Position numbers and translations under genes: made by a program
Notes under the pieces: generated by a model
What the model was told of the DNA's origin: nothing
Seen by the model: only the letters and a program-made list of their open reading frames with translations
Database searches by the model: none
Shown: positions 55,157 to 64,000 of the stretch, in pieces
Position numbering within the stretch: position 1 is the stretch's first letter
Layout: every line of letters begins with the position of its first letter
NCBI GenBank assembly: GCA_023512835.1
Contig: CM042090.1
Span: forward strand, 3,937,826-4,001,825
Source: Taxillus chinensis
Taxonomy: Eukaryota; Streptophyta; Magnoliopsida; Santalales; Loranthaceae
Reading direction: 5' to 3'
DNA: 64,000 bases

Positions 55157-58100
55157 CTAGTCCTCAAACCTGATCTTCTTCGACGCAGGAAGAGAATTAC
55201 GCACCTGGCAAAGGCAAATAGGGTCAGACCACAGACCTCAGATCTCTCTCTCTCTCTCAATCACTCACTCACTCACTCACATACACACAAACAGCATATC
55301 ATAACATTCCTTTAAACTACCTACCTCATCCACCCAAGCCTTATTCTCTCTGTTTTTTTTTTGGTCCTACTGTCCTACCTACAAAAGCCCCCCAAAGTAC
55401 AGTTCTAAAAAGTCTAAAATTTACAGTTACATTTAAACTTGTACAAAGCAGCATCTCTCATTTGACATGAACATGGCGGCTTTCCAATTTTTCAATAGAT
55501 AACAGGACAAGCAGAGAGGCAAAAAACTAAAATAAGGCATAGCTACTTACAATATCCGGGCACTCATAATCAATACCAGCAGCTTCTATCCTCTTTCTAC
55601 GTTTTTGATCCGTTTCAAGATTCTTGCTATCAACTTATTATGCTCTTCCAGTGTCCGTACCTATATAAGCAAAGCAGTGAAGAAAATCTAAAATAAGTTT
55701 ATTTTTCTTGCAGAATTGAAATCGTGAATTTAGCACAAAAAATAACAATATATTGTACTTTTAGAAAAACTGCTTTTAGCAAGGTATTTGAAAAAAATAC
55801 TGTAAAAATAAATAAATGAGTGTTTGCTAAATTATAAATTTAAAAGTATTATAGATTTTAAAAATAGATAACAAAGTCATGTTTATTGAACTTTGAATTC
55901 ATCGGACCCACTATATTTAAAAACTTATTTTCAAAAATAATATCATCATACTAAATAACTCTAAAGTGTTTAGTAACTTAAAAAAAATTATCGTAAAAAA
56001 TTAAAAAGATAAAAATATCCTAGTTTAATTGCAGCCAAAATAAATAGACTGGAAAATGAATACTGAATGTCACCAAAGAACCACAAACCGAGAAGCTCTA
56101 CATGAGCTCTAAAAATGAATACTAATATAATCATAAAATAATTTTCATTATTTTTTCTCAACAAAAATAAATAAATAAAAATACACCCACCCAGCACAAA
56201 AAAGAATAGCAGTGTTACGTTTCCAGTGATGCATTACTAGAGTGAAAGAAACAATGTTATCAGGATCTGACGATGCGCGGACAAGAGCCCTCCAACTATG
56301 CTAGCAGCAACTGCAGGTGACAAACCCTACATCCGTTTGAGGTAGAGGCGTACTTCTGGAGGTGACTAGCTATGTTCTCTCCGGTCAAGGCCCTTCTTGA
56401 TGCCCAAATGCACGTCGGCATCAACGAACATCTTGTGGACTTTGGCATCCACACAGGCAAGGCGCTTGAGGGCCCGGAAGGGTTCGTCGCCGGCAGTCCC
56501 CTGGGGAGCCCAATTATACACACCGCAGGAGTAGAACTTAGTAGAGCTGAGCTGGGAGAAAGGAGAGGCGGCAGCAGGGTCTCAGGGTGTTGGTTTGGGA
56601 TGTTGAAGGCAAAGGAGGGGGCAACGATGGTGTTGAAGGAGGGAGTGACGGTAGTGTGGAAGGAGGAGAAGTTGACAGAGATAAGGAGCTTGCTGGGATT
56701 CGATGAGTATTTTTAAGTTTAAAAATTATTTCGTGAAAAAAAACAAGTTTTAAAAGCAATCCTTAGATTGTTTTTGCTTTTTAACAAAAAAAAAATCAAA
56801 AAACTTTTTATAAATACTTTTTTATAGTTTTACTGCTTACGCTTATCTTATTAGCAGAAGTAGCATTTCAAAAGCATTACCAAACTAACCCAATATCTCT
56901 ATGCTCATTATACCTTGTCCTGCCTCTTCCTTTGAATTTGAACCCAGTTTGGTGGCTTGTAATGACGATTTATACCTTTCCACCTATAATTGTAGATTAA
57001 TAATAACAATTAATTTTTCATTGGATCAAGCAATCAATGACATTTGTAAAATAGAAACCACAAAGACTGGAAAAAAAACATGAAGAAGCGAGCTGTTCTC
57101 AGCACAATACTAGTTAATCTAAAAACTCATTGAATAATTTTCGGATGAAATACAACCTTCTAAAAAAAAGAAGTTGATATCCACGTTTCCTCAGGTCATA
57201 AGCATGGGCACAAATGCATTAAAATATAACTGCTCACTACTTACAATTTTGGATGAACACGCTCTGGAGGAATAACTGTAACTTGCAGAACATGCTCAAA
57301 CAGTAAATAATTATTCATTGTATCAGCTACAATTTTGGCAACCTGCATTAAAATTTATAGTTATAAAGTTACAGATAATTACAAGTTAACAAATATTATT
57401 GAGTTTCACAAGATTAAACACAACCTCTGCATCCTCGTATTGAATGAATCCAAAGTGTTTTGATTTTCCAGTCTGGAAAACATGAAATCAAAGAGTCAAT
57501 CAAATGACGAGTAACACTTCAGATACAGTAAAGAACGAACCATTGAACAAACACAAGATGTCTATATTCATTAGTTTCAGTCAAACATCCACTCCAAAAG
57601 GCAGAGTAAAAAGTTGCAGCAACTATAAACAGGTAAGAGGACAAGGAGAATAAGCAGATTTGGAGCAAAAATACATTTCTTATATCAATAAAATCCATGT
57701 ATTTTTTTTCTCTATATCAGCCTGTTGAGTTGCACAGAAAAGTCTCAAGGGTCCAAGGTAACATAAAATAAATCATCAAATATGAGGATAAAAAAAAAAT
57801 ACATCGACTCTAAATTAAAACCATTTAGACAGTATTGATTTGGAGGGAAGGGAATACGCTTGTATGTCTAATTTTTCAAAATACATACGTATATTTAATT
57901 TTCAGAAATAGCTTAGTATTATTTAAGCCATTAAACTATTCTCATTATAAATTCTTCTAAAAAATAGCAAGTATTAATTAAGGCAGTAGCATTTGATATT
58001 ATGGCAAAATATACAGAAAAAACTAATGTCCTTATTGAACACAATTCTGTCTAATCATTGATAACCAGAACAAGCAGCCATGACCATCAAAGAGGAATGT

Positions 58101-61100
58101 ATATCTTCTCAGCAGATGCATTGCAGGAAGCTCCAGAATAGGAACAACAAATAAAGCAACATGTAATTTAAATTGAAAAAGAAAAAAAAGCGTTGCCATC
58201 CTTTAATAATCACAAGCCCAGAGGTTGTAAGCAAGTGTGAATTGTGATCCCATAATACTGCAATGGCTACCTAGGCTGCAGCATAGGAAAAGCCAGTCAA
58301 GCTGCACATGAAGGAGGGCAAAGAGGGCGAAATGCAACAAGTAGAACAATACGAAGAAGATGGGAGTAAGCCTATAAATGAACCAACACATCCAACCATG
58401 GTTCGAAAATATGTACAGAGATGCCGCCTCTGTACGGCGCCTTGGCAGCCATCCGTACAAAGGCGGGCGCTCTGAGCCGGCGTGCACGTGACATCCGTTC
58501 TGGGCGGGTGAGGTGCCCGCCTCACCATCGGTACGCCTGCCTCACAGACGGTACGGGGTGAGGCGGGCGAGTCTTTTTTTTAAATAAAAAAACGAGCCAT
58601 AAAATGTACTATCTCGCACCCGACGCACCCGACGCAACACTACCTCACTACCCGACACAGCCGCCTCGACCCAACGATCGTTGCGATCGTCATCGACGAT
58701 CTGTCACCTCACCTCACCGAGCCTTGACGCAGCCTCGCTGAGCCTCGACGCTATCGCTCCCTCTCGCCCGACGCCTCGCTCGACAATCTGTCGCTCCTCT
58801 TGCCCGACGCCTCGCCCAATGATCTGTCGCTCCTCTTGGCCGATGACCTGTCTGTCGATCGGTGACTCCTCTTGGCCGACGATTTGTTTGTCGCTCCTCT
58901 ATGAGTATTATTAATACTTAATATATATTTCATGTAATTGTTTTTAGTAAATTAATATTACATTAATACATTATATATTTGGGTTAAGCTAATAGCATTA
59001 ATATTAGTTTTTATTTCTAGTTTAGTTGTTTTTTAATGGAAGTTTTATAGTGTAAGACTATTATAATTGTAATATATTTCTATAAAATGTGTGGAGAAAT
59101 TTTTATTTTTAGTATGATAATATTTTCAGCATAAAATTATTGTTTAAGGTTGAGGCGCCCGCCTCGACCGTACTGAGGCGCCCGTATATCCGTACGGCCT
59201 TCGGCCATACCGTTCCCGCCTCACGTATTTTTGAACCTTGCATCCAACAACCTACTCAATACCCACTCAACTAAGCTCAACTGAGCTCAAACTCAGCACT
59301 ATAAAAACTTGCTTGTTAGTATTAAAATTCGCTTGATTAGTTATTGATAAATATCTAACTCGCTCGATTAAGCTAAGGGTGAACTTTGCCATAACGGCAA
59401 CATGATCACATTTGAATCGTGGCTAGACTTCTTACAATTAAAATTAATTTTGGGAGAGAAGACTACATTCATATTAGCTTGTGTGGCATGACCCTTTCCT
59501 AGATCCCACTACTCGTGGAAACTTTGTAGATTGGGTTTGTCCCTTTAATCTATATTTGTTACTTCTTTTTTATTAATAATATATTACTAATTAAAAAAAT
59601 TATTTATTTGCTAACAATATAAAATTATATTAAAATCTAATATTGCTAAAAGTAAATGTTATTTGCTCATTAGCTAATATGTTATTTTTTTATTAGTTAA
59701 TAACTTTAATAATTAGTGTATATCCTGATAACTTAATAAACTTATATACAAATATTATAATTTAATTTTAGAATTTTAACATTATTAAGAATTATCAAAT
59801 ATAATCGTATTTTAAAAAATAAATTAATTTTTTAAAATTAATAATAAAATTTATACAAAAAATTAAGGGCAAAGCTAGACATGGCTCAAAAAATCAACTT
59901 GCGGAGTCAAGTTTGCTAAAGCTTGGTCCAGCTCGAATCAACTCAAATCGTTTCCAAGCCTAGGTGGAAGTGAGTGGATATAAAGTCATTTATTATGTTT
60001 CTTTTAAAAAGCAAAAAAAAAATTGGAGCCTAGGGAAACCTTCATGAAATAGGTCTAACAACATTTCTTTGGCCATAAGCAATGGGAAAAAAGTTAACAC
60101 TACATCATATTTTGCAAGACCTAACTTTCAATATCTAAACACGCAACAATGAAAATCTCACACCGCCCCCCTTATTGTCAGTTTCACTAAGAATCCTACT
60201 TTCGTCCATGGACCAAAAAGCCAATAGTTCTATTGTAACCTTGAAAAGACCAAAAATTGATGTACATGTCACAAATGAATCATACAAGTTTCCACGACCA
60301 TAAGGACCAAGTAGTTGTATCTTGAAGTTGAGAACATCAGAACTCAGAAGCAGATGTTCATACACACAACATCATAATGATTTCCACAAACCAAAAGGCT
60401 CAAATGGTTTTATTATGATTCCAGGGGAAAACACCCAAAATGGAAAAAGGCAAGAAACATTGAGCATGTGAAAACTGAAAATTGTTTAACAAAATATATC
60501 TCATGATCTTGGATTTTAGAACATTCATTTATGTTCCTGAATTCAGGCAACACTTATAGTCAAGGGGCAGTAAGCAAGGAATGACATTTACATACAACAC
60601 TAAAATTCGTTAAAATATAACATACTAAACAGGAGAAAACCAAAAAATTCCCCTGCTATAATTCCATCAACAGAAAATTATTATAACTATAAAAACCATA
60701 AACTATATTACCTCAGCAATGCTTCAATTGTAGAATATGTATAATAAAAACTATATGACAAAGTAAATGGCCAACCTTCTTATTCCTTGCAATTCTGAGT
60801 CTCTTGATTGGACCAAACTGTTTAAAGTAACCTGTGAAGCATTGTTTTTTAACATAGGCCGTAACCATTGTTTTTTAAAATAGGCCGTAACCATTGTTTT
60901 TTAAAATAGGCAATTTTACACCATGAAGCATGAACAGAGGTGTTTAAGAACAAAAGAAATCACATCACACGCACCTTCCATTTCGTTCTCGTTGAACCCG
61001 TGAGGTATGCGACCGATATATAAGATGGTACCGGTGCTTTCTGGCAACGGCTGTTCGGGAATCTCACGAGCCGGACCACCTTCCAGCGGCTTCGATTGAC

Positions 61101-61287
61101 AAACAGCATGAATGAGCGAACGATCGAGCGAGCGGAAAAATCATGAGAAATAAAATCTGAAGAAGTCAATAAATAGGTAGAGTAGTACCAGGTAATCATC
61201 GACTTGTTTAACGTCTTTTGGGGTCGACAGCTGAAGCGAACCCGCCTCGATTTGCTTCTTCATGGCTTTCTTAGACTTGACTCCCAT
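55157..61287 (-). CDS. NIFK: NIFK-like nucleolar RRM protein, eight exons, frameshifted in exon 7
   Basis: Exons (minus strand): 61287-61189, 61089-60975, 60831-60776, 57474-57427, 57342-57245, 56983-56914, 55660-55551 and 55204-55157. All introns are GT-AG and the phases agree. The product starts [17 protein letters not shown], has [16 protein letters not shown], and an RRM (residues ~54-130) with RNP2 ILYIGR and RNP1 [20 protein letters not shown] and [12 protein letters not shown] are family hallmarks. The tail has [18 protein letters not shown] and ends SKKIRFED. Plant NIFK-like proteins are nucleolar and linked to ribosomal RNA maturation; animal NIFK binds the Ki-67 FHA domain. In exon 7 one base is missing after ILKR (about 55610), and the shifted frame stops at 55588-55586, giving 186 residues in place of 214. 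This is either a recent loss or an assembly error, because every other exon is clean. Confidence 0.9.
56250..56725 (-). other. GC-rich block with ORFs in intron 6, unidentified
   Basis: This block is GC-rich between AT-rich flanks. On the minus strand it reads [20 protein letters not shown] and [16 protein letters not shown] in one frame, after a Ser/Pro-rich stretch with a different frame. It resembles a captured piece of a protein-coding gene, but I do not recognise it. Open frames exist on both strands, so composition could explain part of this. Confidence 0.3.
58397..59240. mobile_element. hAT-type non-autonomous element in intron 3 of the NIFK-like gene
   Basis: The ends are CATGGTTCGAAAATATG and, reverse-complemented from the right, CAAGGTTCAAAAATACG. 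The 8-bp target duplication CATCCAAC is perfect (58389-58396 and 59241-59248). The size is 844 bp. The outer ~170 bp on the left and ~90 bp on the right are GC-rich and mutually inverted (GCCGCCTC, CGTACGG, AGGCGGGCG against CGCCCGCCTC, CGTACGGCC). Repeated TCGCTCCTCTTGSCCGA phrases fill 58750-58890. No transposase. Confidence 0.9.
60840..60914. repeat. 26-bp unit repeated three times in intron 2 of the NIFK-like gene
   Basis: CATTGTTTTTTAAMATAGGC starts at 60840, 60866 and 60892. On the gene's strand the copies abut the 3' splice site at 60832, so the array fills about half of the 143-nt intron. Confidence 0.92.
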
Positions 61288-61673
61288 CTCCTTCTTCTTC
61301 TTCTAACCCTTCCCTGCGAAACCAGAGGAATTAGGGTTCGTATTTTTATGGGTTCTGGAGGCTGAACGTAGGTCGCAAGGTGGGGAGGCGCGAGGCGCTC
61401 TAGGGTTTTAGGCGCTCGTCTCCCGTAAAGACGAAGACGAGTTTTTGGCTAAGAGCATTTACCGCAGTGCTCTCCTACCTAAATTTTAACTAATTTGTTT
61501 TTTTACAAAATTTAGAGCATTCACGGGTCAGCAAATTTAAGCTATAATTAAATATTTATTTTATATAAAATTTAGCTCATTTAATTTTATAACATTAAAT
61601 AACAATCTCAATAAAATTTTACTATTTATATTAAAATATTTATTAAAAATTATGCATCTATCTCTTATGCCTG
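61288..61673. other. 5' flank of the NIFK-like gene
   Basis: Composition is GC-rich to about 61440 (5' UTR and core promoter side of the minus-strand gene, with a GGTTAGAAGAAGAAGAAGGA leader just before the start on that strand), then AT-rich. No TATA box can be fixed. Confidence 0.5.
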
Positions 61674-61790
61674 TAGGGCTGTAAATGAACCAACCAGTCA
61701 TGAACAAACTCGCGTTCAGCTTAATAAAAGATTATTTATGCTCGTTCGTTAATGAATAATATCATTTGTGAATAGTTCGCGAATACCATT
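61674..61790 (+). mobile_element. Truncated relative of the TIR element at 37029
   Basis: It begins GTAGGGCTGTAAATGAACC, which matches the terminal repeat of the 37029-39949 element, and has the same GTTCGTTAATGAAT-like inside. It ends where Gypsy pol sequence begins near 61790. Confidence 0.55.
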
Positions 61791-63135
61791 GTTAGGCGAT
61801 GAGAAATGTGGTAAGCTTTATGCTAGGGTGGAGACCAAAGAGCTTGCGGAGGAGTGGGCATTGGGTGAGAAGCGTGAGTTGAGGTTTCGAAGAAGGTTAT
61901 TTGTGATTTCTTCCCTTCGGGAGGAAGTGATGAGGGCATTTCATGCTTCGAGGTTAGCAGTGCATCCAGGTCCACTAAGATGTACCATTCCATTCGACAA
62001 CATTTTTGGTGGTCGAGGATGAAGAGAAGTGTGGCAAAGTTTGTCTCGTGTAGCCTCACTTGTTAGCAAGTGAAGGCTGAGCACTAGCAACTAGCAGGGA
62101 TGTTACACTCATTGCTTATGGCGCAATGGAAATGGGATCATATCACGATGGATTTTGTGACTGGACTTCCACCCACTTCGGGAGGGAAGAATATGATTTG
62201 GGTAATTGTGGACCGTTTGACCAAGTCGGCATATTTCTTGGCAATCAAGGAGAAGGGGAGCATGAGTAGCCTTAGTCAGTTTTATATTGATGAGATTGTG
62301 AGATTGCATGGTGTGCCTATGTCTATTGTATCAGATCAAGATGCCCGTTTTACTTCCTGGTTTTAGAAGGGTTTGCAGGAGGCTTTGGGCACTAAGTTAA
62401 GCTTGAGTACAGCCTTTCATCCAGAGACCAATAGGCAATCAAAAAGGACTATCTAGACCTTGAGGATATGCTTAAAGCTTGTGTGATGGATTTTGGGGGT
62501 TCGTGGGCCACCCACCTTCCATTAGTGGAGTTTGCCTACAACAACAATTATCAAGCCTCCATTAGGATAGCTCCGTACGAGGTGTTGTATGGTAGAGCCC
62601 GCAGATCACCCCTGTGTTGGGCTGAGGCAGGTGAGACAACTTTATTGGGACCACAGTTGGTGCAGGATGCCATTGAGAAAGTCCGAGTGATTTGGCAGTG
62701 GTTGCTTATAGCTCAGAGTAGATAGAAGTCTTATGCAGATAGAAGGAGGAAACCGTTGGAGTTTGTTGTGGGGGATCATGTCTTTCTTCGAGTTTCCCCG
62801 AGGAGAGGGCATCACCGGTTTGGAAAAGGTTTCAAGCTATCTCCACGGTACATTGGACTTTTTGAGATCCTAGGGCGAGTTAGTTCTGTGGCATATCATT
62901 TAGCGCTCCCTCAACAATTGAGTCAAGTGCATAGTGTGTTTCATGTGTCCTAATTGAGGAAATACCTTCCTGATCTAGCGCATGTGATAGATTGGGGAGA
63001 TTTAGATATTATGGATGATATTACTATCGTGGAGACTCCTATTTGGGTCTTGGATAGACGGAACAAGATTCTGCGTGGGAAGACCGTTCCTTTAGTTCGT
63101 GTCTTGTGGACACATCGGGGCATTGAGGAGGAGAC
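61790..63135 (+). pseudogene. Tekay-like Gypsy integrase and chromodomain remnant
   Basis: 61860-62090 has the zinc-binding region in mixed frames (VHPGPL, then RQHFWW, then MKRSVAKFVS). The core has [15 protein letters not shown] (about 62133), [12 protein letters not shown] (about 62202) and [12 protein letters not shown] (about 62321). Where SERTIQTLEDML is expected, the reading is SKRTI-stop-TLEDML, so the catalytic Glu is Lys and a stop follows. After 62740 come FVVGDHVFLRVSP and RYIGLFEILGRV. The C-terminus IVETPIWVLDRRNKILRGKT then VLWTHRG is a chromodomain-type tail. Confidence 0.88.
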
Positions 63136-63561
63136 TTGAGAATGAGAGTCAATGATGCACACAGTTTCCTGAGTTGTTCGAGGGCAAATAGTCTTAAAGG
63201 GGGGAGGAGGCTGGTGTGTTCTACCTTTCATGTGTATTGTTTGTTTACATTTGTTCCGCCTTGTGCATTCTTTTATGTGTATTTTGTTTTGCATAATTGT
63301 GCTGAGTATGTGAAATAAATAATGTATTTTAACTGTGTATTTTATACAAGTGTGGTTGGAATGTATGTTTGAAATGGTGCCTTGTGTTGTGGTAAAGGTG
63401 TGTGGAGGAGTATTCACGTATTGGCATTGTGGCATGTTGGTGTAGAGAAGTATAAGGTGTGATGTGTTGTGCATACTTGTGTTATTTCATGAGTTGCTAT
63501 GTGGTATTCATGTAAAAGGGAAGTATTATGTGCTTTTGTTTTAGTCCCTGTGATTGAATCG
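63136..63561 (+). other. 3' untranslated part of the Tekay-like remnant
   Basis: AAAGGGGGGAGGAGG at 63196-63210 is a good PPT, so an LTR might be expected at about 63211 (TGGTGTGTTC). The TG-rich sequence after it has no second copy in this window, and the next recognisable piece is an LTR in the opposite sense at 63562. Confidence 0.5.
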
Positions 63562-64000
63562 TGTCACGCTCCCGAATTCCAAGAAAACTCGGAACCAGGA
63601 ACATGACTTCCCCTTGCCCGCACCCGAAAGGTCAAGGGGTTGGTTAGCACCAATAGAGACTACACCGCGGGTGCTATCTCAAATATGTAACCCCTGTACA
63701 GTCATACATCAAGGGTAATCCTGTACTTTCTCATACATCATCATGCATATGATAAGTCAAACAGTCATACAGACATTACATCACAAATAGTATGCAAATA
63801 CAACTGTCCACGGACCCATGTCCGGGATACAACACATAATAAAATACAAAGTACAGTACTGTATCATACATCAGAGTAGTGGGCACGTCCTCCTGGAAGA
63901 AAGTCCTCCACTAGTCTCGGGTCACACCTAAAAAGGGGTAAACAACAAGTAGGGGTGAGCGACAAGCTCAGTAGGTGACCCCAAGACTCCACATCATGCA
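63562..64000 (-). mobile_element. LTR end, same family as the left window edge
   Basis: It starts TGTCACGCTCCCGAATTCC and is the reverse complement of 1930-2359, with matches such as TCAAGGGGTTGG, CCGCGG and AGTCCTCCACTAGTCTCGGG. In sense (minus) orientation this is the 3' end of the LTR. The window stops inside it. Confidence 0.82.

Noticed and set aside
63196..63561. Proper 3' LTR of the Tekay-like remnant
   Set aside because: A PPT is present, but the following sequence has no partner LTR and the next LTR is in the opposite sense.

Overview
This window looks like nuclear DNA of a eudicot plant. It has spliced genes with GT-AG introns of very uneven length, AT-rich spacers, and a dense stack of LTR retrotransposons (Copia, Tat/Ogre-like, Athila-like and Tekay-like Gypsy), TRIMs and small DNA transposons. 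I cannot name the species. Two host genes are recognisable from end to end. A spliced RING-H2 (ATL-type) E3 ubiquitin ligase lies on the + strand at 30350-36007. An eight-exon nucleolar RRM protein of the NIFK (MKI67 FHA-domain-interacting) family lies on the - strand at 61287-55157, and it carries a one-base frameshift in exon 7. Two smaller host-gene relics are a first exon of MON2 with an in-frame stop (5113-5208) and a broken fragment that looks like a small membrane protein (about 53760-54240).

Layout. 1-2359 is the 3' part of a long LTR, followed by C-rich repeats and a ~90-bp tandem array. 4600-7505 holds the MON2 relic and plain spacer. 7506-28591 is one decayed Copia element split inside its reverse transcriptase by a Tat/Ogre-like Gypsy element (about 10633-26102). 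That element has its own extra ORF1, two RNase H regions and a 71-bp tandem array. Its 3' LTR was hit by a TRIM composite (23604-24148, TSD ATTTT), and the 5' LTR preserves the empty site. A second, unclassified insertion (about 26219-27685) also splits the Copia. 28600-28955 is an Athila gag scrap.

30.0-36.5 kb is the ATL gene. Its 4.3-kb second intron contains a Copia RT fossil, and its first intron holds a tiny LINE-like insert with a 17-bp target duplication. 37029-39949 is a TIR element interrupted by a mosaic LTR/TRIM structure (TSD ATTCC). 40639-43140 is an Athila-like LTR plus gag remnant. 43336-52866 is a Copia on the - strand carrying an Athila-like solo LTR (TSD ATGGG), which itself carries another solo LTR; the Copia also carries an LTR-like insert in its RT and a second TRIM. 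55.1-61.3 kb is the NIFK-like gene, whose third intron contains an 844-bp hAT-type element with an 8-bp TSD (CATCCAAC). 61.8-63.2 kb is a Tekay-like integrase/chromodomain remnant, and 63562-64000 is an LTR of the same family as the left window edge, in the opposite orientation.

The two genes show no functional link; they are islands between nested transposons. The best leads for novelty are three. First, the TRIMs in two LTR families share a PBS/hairpin/PPT core (CCCACG-N4-CGTGGG) whose loop varies while its stem stays intact. Second, there are mosaic insertions in which TRIM and long-LTR termini are mixed inside one target duplication. Third, a duplicated ACGT-containing palindrome sits just upstream of the TATA box in the long solo LTRs.
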